From NCBI RefSeq assembly GCF_003002875.1, contig NZ_PVTH01000005.1, positions 186,001-250,000 on the forward strand: a stretch of DNA of 64,000 nucleotides, read 5' to 3'. This document shows, piece after piece, positions 28,801 to 35,648 of the stretch (within the stretch, counting starts at the first letter, position 1; every line of letters begins with the position of its first letter). The notes below the pieces were generated by a model, which worked only from the letters and a program-made list of their open reading frames with translations, ran no database searches and was not told where the DNA came from. A program made the position numbers and the translations under genes. Origin of the DNA: Arcticibacter pallidicorallinus (GTDB lineage: Bacteria > Bacteroidota > Bacteroidia > Sphingobacteriales > Sphingobacteriaceae).

Positions 28801-29962
28801 AAACGCTATTGATAATCTGGAATATTTCAAAATATGGCGGGCTGACCAATTAAGGCGGAACCATATCATAGAATATTATCCGGATCTGGTAATACAACAT
28901 ATTGAGAAGTATTATAGCGAAGAGATAACATTTTTTCCATTCGATACATTGAGTGTAAACAGCTCTTACAACGAACGGTATCAATCCACACAATTGCTAA
29001 AAATATGGCGGGATTATCTTTTTCCAACAGATGAGGATATCCTCCTGAAGTTTATCCGCGTAAATACAGAGGGTTATGGTGGAATGCGATTTGCGTCGGA
29101 CAATAAAAGAAAATCTGTGACCAATGCATTGTTAAACCATTTTGATGAACGTAAATATCTCCTGAAACAACGTGTGCTAAGCAATCTCCAAACGGGTTTG
29201 ACCGATATAGCTATCATAGGAACGCATCTAGAGTTTTGCCGTGAACTAAGTATCAAAGAAGCGCTGCCCTATATTTTAGGCTTTATTCTAAATGAACAAG
29301 CTGAGCTCAATGACATAGATGATTATATGAAATTGTATGTTTCGCTTGGCGGCCCGCATTCAGATCTTTTGCCGGTTTTCAATAAAGTAACGGACTTAAA
29401 TGGCTACCTACTAATGTTTATGGTCAAACTGCTCCAAGAAACCCATCCGTTAGCTGTGATTGAAAAGCTACTGATATCACTCCATTCCGATGAAACTTCA
29501 CCGGAACGAAAAATTGAAGCAGCAAGGCATTTGTCTCAACTTGGAAATCAGGAAGGGTTTAGCTTTCTGATCAGCAAATTTGAAATTGGAAAGATCGCGC
29601 CCTTTGAGATACAGGGTAACGTTAAGATTTGGGGAGTAGAAACCGAGTGGGCATTGCGACAGTTGAAACCGCTTATGTCTATTTTGCTAGATGCAAAAAC
29701 AGATAATATCAGGTTTCATCATTCACCAAAGGACTTACTGCTTGAAATATTTAATGGCTTTGCAGCTAAAAGCGAGAAAGATCTTCAGTTAGTTACAGGT
29801 CTGATGTATCAGTGTGCCAAAGAACTGGCTACAAGCTACCCAAAGAACTCCGGTCACCTAGGTTGGCATGCAGAGCAAATGACGGAGAGATATCGAGAAA
29901 TCAATGTCGTTCCGTTATCGACTAAGGAGATAAAAAAATTATTTGAGCAGATTAGCAATTGA
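25835..29962 (+). CDS. Mrr-like nuclease fused to NACHT-like STAND NTPase (1375 aa)
   Basis: Residues 40-70 carry a PD-(D/E)xK nuclease core of the Mrr type: GHFQSGIDLLSF (Asp47) and HVCIQCKHT (Gln62-Cys-Lys64). Residues 213-310 form a NACHT-like NTPase: a Walker A variant AEAYEGKSSL (Lys224; the first Gly is replaced) and Walker B DLVILIDGLDEVP (275-287), then VAFSCRKMF. About 1000 residues of helical repeat sequence follow, the usual sensor position. Bacterial NACHT and Avs proteins with this nuclease-NTPase-repeat order abort infection after sensing phage proteins; this role is inferred. It appears to be a single-gene system, divergent from the Gabija-like pair. Confidence 0.75.
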   Translation: MNESGLTWSKVDWQDFQKISLFLYHKQMGDLSAEEFLRQGHFQSGIDLLSFRQESGKHVCIQCKHTNLTFSKLKKIVPLFLSGEYGETSESFIITTSADLQKPEIQSWITRQKRELREKYAIAFDIWDRSRLEDALTSHYGLTEKYFGIAEAKAHCFQPALNLPELKPVPGFLTRHIQPVTETGDTEAWHFAEKERSVLTLTSLITGQSAQREICVIAEAYEGKSSLMRQTAWELSQLDLAIVPLLLDLKFCSVIPIGQLLSDHFESWMSVPAKDLVILIDGLDEVPAAQFNTVVGHIRDFARNHPAVRVAFSCRKMFYNYQNLNAELPGFQFYELLELHMRQIFDYLEEQLGDFNKAAAFYSKMNGLGIANLLGTPFYLHQLVKWFNDPTQEMPNNRIAIATRFVDESLSVSATRKLRSGLSFDKHKVKYRDALQKLAILLQIKGLNACQDELLQEVFPQEDIDLLTHSSILNIRNGQWSFINALFQEQLAALALLKIEATEVIELVTLGDKIRKISRKWIQTLATYLSLLPENHEDRQLMVALIEADNIELLALSEGSKFSPEFRLEVLQKIISRTHRHQARLVAIDESNLASFADNDDAVVDELLAVLLLDTTVIVKIVACRTLRYLLLSASQAERYANLAKKVLVDIDDPDLGRLLLEAIAHYKLGDEQFLNQLLKNPLLDASHEFRQGLYQYLSAHNLVDTHYNWILSGFQALYAHNKSISHFGSERKLLDIVLTTRESQHIRHLLKQVQCEPFQSFFRHDKDVTKAFYKSLAGVCAEIYHSDRTIIFPVVAYLIFTGRHHYDREPNEMVEFLEITQTHSLGLRIAMLSEKTDLQKYSFSGALRPVCFPDILYAIEERVLDREGFNICCNGFFYSQQRDAYEQLEKLGETVFGFVNEPNPTNIRYRKTQERKRKNDLLYMGSREAFRNGIIQLFQIAGSETINTPELYERFDEDNPRLNVNSVLLTSFIREQSSEKEASLYDCLNAIDNLEYFKIWRADQLRRNHIIEYYPDLVIQHIEKYYSEEITFFPFDTLSVNSSYNERYQSTQLLKIWRDYLFPTDEDILLKFIRVNTEGYGGMRFASDNKRKSVTNALLNHFDERKYLLKQRVLSNLQTGLTDIAIIGTHLEFCRELSIKEALPYILGFILNEQAELNDIDDYMKLYVSLGGPHSDLLPVFNKVTDLNGYLLMFMVKLLQETHPLAVIEKLLISLHSDETSPERKIEAARHLSQLGNQEGFSFLISKFEIGKIAPFEIQGNVKIWGVETEWALRQLKPLMSILLDAKTDNIRFHHSPKDLLLEIFNGFAAKSEKDLQLVTGLMYQCAKELATSYPKNSGHLGWHAEQMTERYREINVVPLSTKEIKKLFEQISN

Positions 29963-29974
29963 GTTTCTAAAGAG

Positions 29975-30445
29975 CTACAAGAGCCCTTCATCTGCAAATG
30001 AATAATAACTTTCGGAGGTAATAATCACATGGTCAAGCACCTCAATATCAAGTAACCTTCCTCCATCTTTTATCTTTCTTGTTAGATTAATGTCAGCCTG
30101 GCTAGGTTTTAAATTGCCTGAAGGATGATTGTGGCTAAGTATAATTGAACTTGCGCAGCCTTTTAATGCGGTTGAAAAGATAAGCTTGGGATCGGCAACG
30201 GTTCCGGCCATGCCACCAGTAGATACTTCAAATATTCCTAATACTTTGTTTGCCCTATTCAGCAAAAGCACTTTAAATTGTTCGAGTAGCTCTAGTTTAT
30301 TGGTATCCCAGTTTTGGTACAGGATATTATAAACGTCTTTAGAACTGGAGATTGCCGGCCTTTCGGAAGCTTTGAACTTCGGTTTGTAAGTCACGTTGAT
30401 TTCGGCTACCTGGAACAATGAAATTTGAGATTGAAGCTTTTCCAT
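29975..30445 (-). CDS. RadC-like JAB-domain protein
   Basis: A 156-residue protein made essentially of the JAB/MPN domain of the RadC family (DUF2466). The metal-binding motif is SHNHPSGNLKPSQAD (HxHP...D) with an upstream Glu/Ser region VSTGGMAGT. It lacks the helix-hairpin-helix N-terminus of chromosomal RadC, as is common for copies on Bacteroidota mobile elements. The biochemical role is unsettled, with DNA repair or element biology proposed. It is convergent with the nuclease-NACHT gene, 12 bp apart. Confidence 0.85.
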   Translation of the reverse strand: MEKLQSQISLFQVAEINVTYKPKFKASERPAISSSKDVYNILYQNWDTNKLELLEQFKVLLLNRANKVLGIFEVSTGGMAGTVADPKLIFSTALKGCASSIILSHNHPSGNLKPSQADINLTRKIKDGGRLLDIEVLDHVIITSESYYSFADEGLL

Positions 30446-30715
30446 AATTAGATGATTTGAGGTTAATGAATTAATTATAGCGCTTCAGCAGGCTGAGGGC
30501 AATCAAGGGCAAAAGGAAAAGGAATAAATGGGCAAGAGCCAAGACAAGCGGGTTTATGCCGGAAGCTTTTGCCCGCCACAGCAGCCCTTGGCCTAACTTG
30601 GTGCTGATGATTAATGAATTTTTCGACGATCGTCTTCTATACTGGTACTCGTTAAATGGTCTTTATAAAATCCGACTTCGGAGGATTTTTGATATAGGCA
30701 AGATTAGTTTGTGCC

Positions 30716-30802
30716 ACAAACGTACATCTTGCTGAAGCCGGAAATCCAGGCTTCTACCCGGAGGGCGAGATGCGTTTGTCCGACAAACGTACATCTTGCT
30801 GA
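30716..30802. repeat. 20-bp direct repeat with small hairpins
   Basis: ACAAACGTACATCTTGCTGA occurs at 30716-30735 and again at 30783-30802. Each copy is the right arm of a short hairpin (TTTGTGCCACAAA, GTTTGTCCGACAAAC). Purpose unknown. Confidence 0.55.
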
Positions 30803-30933
30803 CCATTCAAAAGAGATGGTCTAAATCAATCATCTCATTCTTTGAGAAGCGAAGGTCTCACGTTTATTTCACCCGTCAAGAGCTTTCACGGCATAAATTC
30901 CCCTTCCTTCGTCAGTCCGATTTATTCCATGTT

Positions 30934-31008
30934 CTCTTGACAGGTTCATGCACTTAGGAGAAGAGCGGCTTAACAAAGGAATGGAATGGGTGTATGAGTT
31001 TTTTGAAC
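30934..31008 (+). repeat. imperfect direct repeat, copy 1
   Basis: CTCTTGACAGGTTCATGCAC, then a match to GAGAGC.TCTTAACA..ATGG and ATGAGTTTT, aligns with 31828-31894. The two copies flank the orphan AbiEi-like gene. Confidence 0.45.
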
Positions 31009-31131
31009 AGGTATGTACTATATCTCTTGGGCAGCAGTTCGTACGATTATAATTATATCAACATCAACCAGTTTATCATCTTACTATGAGATAGATATAC
31101 CATAAATTTGCATGAATTTTAAATAAAAATA

Positions 31132-31146
31132 TTTACATGTTGTAAA
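31132..31146 (+). promoter_or_regulatory. possible operator of the orphan AbiEi-like gene
   Basis: TTTACATGTTGTAAA is a 6-bp inverted repeat with 3-base spacer, 31 bp before the ATG. TATTTTTG at 31157-31164 fits the -7 box TAnnTTTG. AbiEi-type antitoxins repress their own promoters through inverted repeats, so this is a reasonable operator candidate. Confidence 0.35.
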
Positions 31147-31177
31147 ATATTAGCACTATTTTTGTGTTAAGGAAAGT

Positions 31178-31771
31178 ATGAACAGGCTTGAGGAATTAAA
31201 AAAGCAACTTAAAAGAGGCCGGGTGTATCGGAGGTATGATTTAGTCAAATGGTCTAAATCTGTTGATCGGCACCTTGATGCTTTGGTTGAGGAAGATACA
31301 CTTCAAAAACTTTCTCAAGGCCTATACTATTATCCGAAACTAAGTGCCTTTGGTAAAACTCCACCGGAGGAAGATGTTTTGATACGAAGCTTTCTTAAAG
31401 ACGATAGATTTTTGCTTACTTCAGCAAGTTCTTATAACAGTTTAGGGGTTGGTACGCAGTTATATAACGAAAGGACGGTATACAATCATAAAAGGCACGG
31501 TGAATTTAAACTAGGGAACAGAAAGTTCTCATTCCGGATGAAGCCACACTTTCCGAGTAAAGTAACCAAAGAATTTTTGTTGGTTGATCTGGTTAATAAC
31601 CTTGAAACCCTTGCCGAAGATCCAACAGAAGTATTAAAAAAAATAGCTTTAAAGGTTCGTACTATGGACACCAAAAAGTTAAAACGTTATGTGTCTCAGT
31701 ACGGAAATGCAAAGGCAAAAAAGATATTAACTCCATTATTGGAGTTCCCAGCTAAACAAGACGTCTCTTAG
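31178..31771 (+). CDS. orphan AbiEi-like antitoxin (DUF6088 type)
   Basis: A 197-residue protein with an N-terminal winged-helix region (YRRYDLVKWSKSVDRHL, then LSQGLYYYPKLSAFGKTPP) and the family motif LTSASSYNSLGVGTQLYN. These match the AbiEi/DUF6088 antitoxin type, which represses the operon and counters an AbiEii nucleotidyltransferase. No toxin gene follows on the same strand; the next gene is a toxin on the opposite strand belonging to another pair. It is therefore an orphan, or regulates in trans. Imperfect direct repeats flank it. Confidence 0.7.
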   Translation: MNRLEELKKQLKRGRVYRRYDLVKWSKSVDRHLDALVEEDTLQKLSQGLYYYPKLSAFGKTPPEEDVLIRSFLKDDRFLLTSASSYNSLGVGTQLYNERTVYNHKRHGEFKLGNRKFSFRMKPHFPSKVTKEFLLVDLVNNLETLAEDPTEVLKKIALKVRTMDTKKLKRYVSQYGNAKAKKILTPLLEFPAKQDVS

Positions 31772-31827
31772 CATCTTCATGACCGAAAAAAGATTTCCCT
31801 AAGCTATTGAGAATACAGCGCTTGGAA

Positions 31828-31894
31828 CTCTTGATAGTTCATGCACTCGGAAGGAGAGCATCTTAACAGGATGGGATGATGAATGAGTTTTATA
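31828..31894 (+). repeat. imperfect direct repeat, copy 2
   Basis: CTCTTGATAGTTCATGCACT and the following GAGAGCATCTTAACAGGATG align with 30934-31008 at roughly 70 percent identity by eye. Confidence 0.45.
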
Positions 31895-31901
31895 GCATGC
31901 G

Positions 31902-32912
31902 CTATCTTGAATACGACAGCTTATTGATGCGTTTTTGTAAAACATGCAACCTATGCATCAACTCGCTAAAAGAAAGCGATTCACCATAAAACATACTTTC
32001 ACGCATGGCTTTATAATCATTTTCCCAATCTTTTAACGTTTCCCCTGACGGCAGAAAACGGATAGTAGCAGGTTGGTGCCCGCTATAATCTAAACCCCGC
32101 AATGCGTTGAATTTCTCCCGATGAGCAATAATACTGTGATACAACTCTTTATCGCTGAGAGCTTGTTCTGCATAGTCGGTACGCATTATGCGTTCAATAT
32201 CATATAAATGACGAGACATCCTCTCGCTTCTAACTTTTTCTTCTGCTTTGCTGAACTCCTCATGTAACAAGAAAATCTTTTCCAAAAAGGTGCGCGGTGG
32301 TGTCACGGTCAAAATGCTAAACGGTGAACCTGCGACCTCGTTGTTTTTTAACGTCTGTCCAATCAATGAGCCAACTTCTCGTTGTTCGGAAGGTTCTCGT
32401 AATGAGCGGGCTCCAATTTCAATTAGTACAGCCTCACGTAAATATGGATCTTTATCGAGAACTGAGGCATAGTTCAACACGAGCACCTGAGGATCACGGT
32501 CATGTTCAGTTGTTTCTTTGACCGTTAATGAAAATAGTTCAGTTGGTATCCCAATAGCAAGAAACTGCTCTTCAAGATTTTTGCGAAATTCTCCCGATAT
32601 AAAGGCGCAGGAATCACGGCGTAACGTTTTAATCTTTGTCTTACTCAAATCTCCGGGGTATCCGAGTACTGCACGATCCAGCACCAAATCTATATCTTCT
32701 GAAAAACGATCTATCAAGCCCCACGACTTGCTGAGCGATGTGCCACCTTTAAACACCATGGCATCTGACCAAGGTGTCTGGAATATCGCTTTTAATGCCA
32801 GTGTCACCCACCAGTCCTTTTCTATGGCGCCTGCTGGTAAGCCACTGCGGCTACTGGTTAAACCTAATAATTCTCGTTGACGTTCCGCTGTATTTTGTAG
32901 CCAAGCGATCAT
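31902..32912 (-). CDS. AbiEii/AbiGii-type nucleotidyltransferase toxin
   Basis: A 336-residue protein with the nucleotidyltransferase signature of type IV AbiE toxins: VFKGGTSLSKSWGLIDRFSE followed by DIDLVLDR. The GG-S and D-x-D residues form the nucleotide site. The next conserved block is LIEIGARSLREPSE, and PPRTFLEKIFLLHEEF marks the C-terminal helical half. AbiEii toxins transfer nucleotides to RNA targets and stop growth during infection. Its start overlaps the antitoxin stop by 4 bp (ATGA), so toxin translation is coupled to that of the antitoxin. Confidence 0.88.
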   Translation of the reverse strand: MIAWLQNTAERQRELLGLTSSRSGLPAGAIEKDWWVTLALKAIFQTPWSDAMVFKGGTSLSKSWGLIDRFSEDIDLVLDRAVLGYPGDLSKTKIKTLRRDSCAFISGEFRKNLEEQFLAIGIPTELFSLTVKETTEHDRDPQVLVLNYASVLDKDPYLREAVLIEIGARSLREPSEQREVGSLIGQTLKNNEVAGSPFSILTVTPPRTFLEKIFLLHEEFSKAEEKVRSERMSRHLYDIERIMRTDYAEQALSDKELYHSIIAHREKFNALRGLDYSGHQPATIRFLPSGETLKDWENDYKAMRESMFYGESLSFSELMHRLHVLQKRINKLSYSR

Positions 32913-33523
32913 AACTTGATGTTTTTTTTAGCCTCCTTTAAAATATCTGCAATCCATGCGGGTGCGAGTTTTGCGTCATGTTCAAGGTTCTTTTCAGTCT
33001 CACTCTGCAAGATCTGAAGAATCCTCGTTCGAAGTTCGCCGCCCATTTTTGATTTGCCGATTTCCTGGGAAGCCTGGATTACCAAACTGCTGATAGGGCC
33101 TTGTACCGCTAATTTTTTTGGAGTAGTAGGTTTGAAGGTAATACTTTGTTTGCCAATACGAATTTTTCGTGGAGCACCATCTGTGAAGTAAACCAAATTC
33201 ATTGGAACCTGCGTCGATAAACCGAGCTTTTGAAGCGCAGCCGCGCCGGTTGGTATAATACGAGCATGGTCACGTTTGGCGATATACTCTGCGATTTCTT
33301 CTGTAGATGGATATAAATTTCCAAATACCGGATCTTTTTTGGGATATAAATAAATTCCCTGTGCAATTCTTTCTATTATCTTCTCTTTTTCTAACCGGGA
33401 TAGGGCCGTATTAATCGCCAACACACTTCCAATATCATAAAAATCGGATGGAGAAAATAGCAATCCGCGCTTATGCTTTACTATCTTATTATACACCTGA
33501 CTATGAACTGATTGTGAAGGCAT
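32909..33523 (-). CDS. AbiEi-type antitoxin (DUF6088)
   Basis: A 204-residue protein: an N-terminal winged helix (SQVYNKIVKHKRGLLFSP, then ALSRLEKEKIIERIAQGIYL), then the conserved block ARIIPTGAAALQKLGLST and a C-terminal half with RKIRIGKQSITFKPT. In AbiE systems this partner binds operator repeats and antagonises the nucleotidyltransferase without being a direct inhibitor complex. It is the first gene of the pair. A perfect 9-bp inverted repeat lies 17-43 bp upstream of the ATG. Confidence 0.85.
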   Translation of the reverse strand: MPSQSVHSQVYNKIVKHKRGLLFSPSDFYDIGSVLAINTALSRLEKEKIIERIAQGIYLYPKKDPVFGNLYPSTEEIAEYIAKRDHARIIPTGAAALQKLGLSTQVPMNLVYFTDGAPRKIRIGKQSITFKPTTPKKLAVQGPISSLVIQASQEIGKSKMGGELRTRILQILQSETEKNLEHDAKLAPAWIADILKEAKKNIKL

Positions 33524-33539
33524 TTTCTATTCTAAATCT

Positions 33540-33566
33540 GTAATAAATTTATTAGATATTTATTAC
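33540..33566 (-). promoter_or_regulatory. probable AbiEi operator
   Basis: GTAATAAAT at 33540-33548 and ATTTATTAC at 33558-33566 form a perfect 9-bp inverted repeat with a 9-base spacer, just upstream of the antitoxin start. The size and position fit AbiEi autoregulation; binding is inferred. Confidence 0.5.
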
Positions 33567-33628
33567 AAAAATAAACAATTATATTATATAAATGATATAT
33601 GTATTACCCCGGGGGGGGGAACCTATAC

Positions 33629-33774
33629 CACGGGCTACCCTTAAGGGTAGCCCGTGCTTGGGATGGATTTTCACTCTCTTAGTACGTTTGATATCAACGA
33701 AGTTGATATCAAACGTACTAACTCGCCTTACGGATGCCTTTATCTTCAACGTAGTTGAAGATAAAGGCATCCGT
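33629..33774. repeat. three consecutive perfect palindromes
   Basis: Palindrome 1, 33629-33656, is a 28-bp uninterrupted palindrome centred on TTAA. Palindrome 2, 33679-33721, has 20-bp arms and a 3-base GAA loop. Palindrome 3, 33730-33774, has 21-bp arms and a GTA loop. The inner arms of 2 and 3 are alike (TCAAC-GNA-GTTGA). A C4G9 run precedes them at 33607-33619. They lie between the AbiE promoter and the 3' end of the second integrase, and none has a T run. Confidence 0.85.
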
Positions 33775-33936
33775 GTCTATTATATAAACATAGCTTCGCT
33801 AATAAAAGCGGTTCGACTTTTTTAAGGAATGGCCAGATTTTCTTTAAAGATGAGCTAATATAGGAAAATACTTTTGACTTTAATGATAGTACAGTTGAGC
33901 TTGTTTTATTAAGATTTCGCTAACTAATCATCGTCT

Positions 33937-35166
33937 TTAAACTACCTCCTTTAGCTTCTTCCTCAAAGCCGCCATATCTTCACTTATCTTCTTCTCCAAC
34001 ACCTTAGCATATATTTGAGTCGTTGCAATCTTAGTATGCGCCAGCATCTTACTCACTGTCTCAATTGGAACTCCGTTAGACAGCGTAACCGTGGTAGCAA
34101 ACGTATGTCTCGCTAAATGAAAAGTGATATTCTTCTTAATACCACAGACCTCGGCAATCTCTTTCAGATAAGCATTTACCTTCTGATTAGAAACTACCGG
34201 AAAAATGGTATTAGTTAGTAAGGCTCTTTGATTGTCTTTATATTTCTTCAGGATTTCTACCGCTTTAGGTAACAGTGGGGTATTAACCGGAATATCCGTC
34301 TTCTGTCTGCAAGTTCTCACCCACATTTCTCCGTCAGCAGCTTCTACGATATTATCGTGCTTCAGATTGATCACATCCACATAAGTAAGGCCGGTATAGC
34401 AGCAGAAAACAAAGAGATCGCGAATCATATCAATCCGGTCGATATCAAAAACTTTGTTCTCCATGGTCTTTAGTTCTTTTTCAGAAAGATGCTCCCGGTT
34501 GACTTTCTGAATTTTGAGCTTGTAGTTAGCAAACGGGTTCTTAGAAATCCATTCAAGCTGGATAGCGAGGTGAACCATCTTCTTAACGCGAATAATATGC
34601 TTCATTACTCCATTATTGTTTAAGGGCTTCTGGTGGTCTACAGGCTTATGATTACGAAGGAACGTTTCAAAGTCGTAGATGAACTTGTAATCGAGTTCGT
34701 GAAGATACAGGTCTGCTGATTTGAACTGCTTTTGAATAAACTTTACGAGATAGCGCTGAGTAACATAGTAATGCTTAAGTGTACTCCATTTGAGCGTACT
34801 GGCGGCCGTTTCGTTATGGTATTCAAACAAGCTGCTTAACGTGTGGACTTCTTTGGCTGTTCCCAGGAATGCATCCTTGATGGCTTCAGCGCTAATCATC
34901 TTTCCTTTAAGATTTAGCTGTTGGTAGCAGGTTCCGATTGCCATCCTAACTTCCTGCAAATAATTGTTGATGCTTTTAAATTCTTCCCGGTTTCCTTTTA
35001 ATGCTCCTTTGGCATTATCCCAGCTCTTTACCTCCACTAATTGTTTTAAGGCGATATAGCTACGCAACCTGCTAACCGTTACGCAAGCGTAAACTGGTAC
35101 TTTCCCCTCTCTTACCTTATCAGTTCTGATAGTGAAGTGAATTCCGAATGACTGTGATGATCTCAT
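33937..35166 (-). CDS. second tyrosine recombinase / integrase (tRNA-Met type element)
   Basis: A 409-residue integrase with the Bacteroidota layout: arm domain (FGIHFTIRTDKVREGKVPVY), SAM-like domain, and catalytic domain with LFVFCCYTGLTYVDVINLKH, HLARHTFATTVTLSNG (HxxR) and LAHTKIATTQIYAKV (Tyr nucleophile). It is intact and different in sequence from the first integrase. Upstream on the same strand lie paired 10-bp repeats, a hairpin terminator and a tRNA-Met 3' fragment, the same order as tRNA-Lys, terminator and the first integrase. It probably belonged to a separate element. Confidence 0.9.
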   Translation of the reverse strand: MRSSQSFGIHFTIRTDKVREGKVPVYACVTVSRLRSYIALKQLVEVKSWDNAKGALKGNREEFKSINNYLQEVRMAIGTCYQQLNLKGKMISAEAIKDAFLGTAKEVHTLSSLFEYHNETAASTLKWSTLKHYYVTQRYLVKFIQKQFKSADLYLHELDYKFIYDFETFLRNHKPVDHQKPLNNNGVMKHIIRVKKMVHLAIQLEWISKNPFANYKLKIQKVNREHLSEKELKTMENKVFDIDRIDMIRDLFVFCCYTGLTYVDVINLKHDNIVEAADGEMWVRTCRQKTDIPVNTPLLPKAVEILKKYKDNQRALLTNTIFPVVSNQKVNAYLKEIAEVCGIKKNITFHLARHTFATTVTLSNGVPIETVSKMLAHTKIATTQIYAKVLEKKISEDMAALRKKLKEVV

Positions 35167-35224
35167 AAAATTTGTTTTTTAGTTTTAAATTCATTCAATA
35201 CATCCTATTTCTTGCCTTTATTTC

Positions 35225-35245
35225 AGGTAACACAGAGGTAACACA
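35225..35245 (-). promoter_or_regulatory. probable arm-type sites of the second integrase
   Basis: AGGTAACACA occurs twice with an 11-bp period, about 60 bp before the integrase start. The spacing is the same as for CGTCAC repeats before the first integrase, although the sequence differs. Confidence 0.45.
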
Positions 35246-35413
35246 AACAGCCTGAAAACAAGGCGATTTTAGTCAACTTTTTTGGTCGTAATCAACTAAC
35301 AAGCAGAGACTTACAGCACTTTGTATTACCTCAAAGGTAAAAACAAAAAACAGGTAGTCGATTGGTAACGAGCAGATTGATTCTCTTTGAACTTACTTGA
35401 ATTGAAATTTTAC

Positions 35414-35450
35414 AAAAAACCCCGTAAATGGATGTATTTACAGGGTTTTT
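35414..35450 (-). terminator. hairpin after the tRNA-Met fragment
   Basis: A 15-bp stem with one mismatch (AAAAACCCCGTAAAT / ATTTACAGGGTTTTT) surrounds a 6-base loop. Read on the minus strand it follows the tRNA fragment, so it was probably acquired with it as the natural tRNA terminator. Confidence 0.65.
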
Positions 35451-35491
35451 CGATTTGTTACACTTGTTTGTACCTGTTTGGAAGGTACTTC

Positions 35492-35544
35492 GTGCGCCCA
35501 CCTGGGCTCGAACCAGGGACCAAAAGATTATGAGTCCTTTGGAT
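35492..35544 (-). pseudogene. 3' fragment of tRNA-Met (CAT)
   Basis: On the minus strand the sequence holds an anticodon arm with loop CTCATAA, the T-arm CCTGG-TTCGAGC-CCAGG and the acceptor strand TGGGCGC with discriminator A. The 5' half (acceptor strand and D-arm) is absent; the end module is there instead. It is therefore an attachment core and not a functional tRNA. Confidence 0.75.
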
Positions 35545-35648
35545 AGCTCCTTTTGCTTCGAGAAAAATCGCGCTTTCCAGCTTACAGAGGCCAATTTACG
35601 GCTTTTTCTTGGGAAGGTCAAAAATCGCTTTGTCGATTTTATGACGTT
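35521..35648 (-). repeat. island end module, inverted copy
   Basis: This is the inverted counterpart of 20602-20729, 128 bp with no gaps and about 84 percent identity. Here the module runs straight into the tRNA-Met core, a terminator and the second integrase. That order (outer end, core, integrase) is expected of a circular junction (attP), not of one integrated end. Confidence 0.6.

Larger units (their letters stand above)
30446..31177. other. repeat-bearing island spacer
   Basis: 732 bases without a gene. It contains small hairpins (AATCCGACTTCGGAGGATT near 30668, AAGCCGGAAATCCAGGCTT near 30733), a 20-bp direct repeat, the first copy of a 70-bp imperfect repeat, and the promoter side of the orphan AbiEi-like gene. 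Confidence 0.5.

Noticed and set aside
33629-33774. Retron or CRISPR origin of the palindrome cluster
   Set aside because: There is no reverse transcriptase, no cas gene and no regular repeat-spacer pattern; the palindromes differ from each other.
35492-35544. A functional tRNA-Met
   Set aside because: Only the anticodon arm, T-arm and 3' acceptor strand are present; the 5' half is replaced by the end module.
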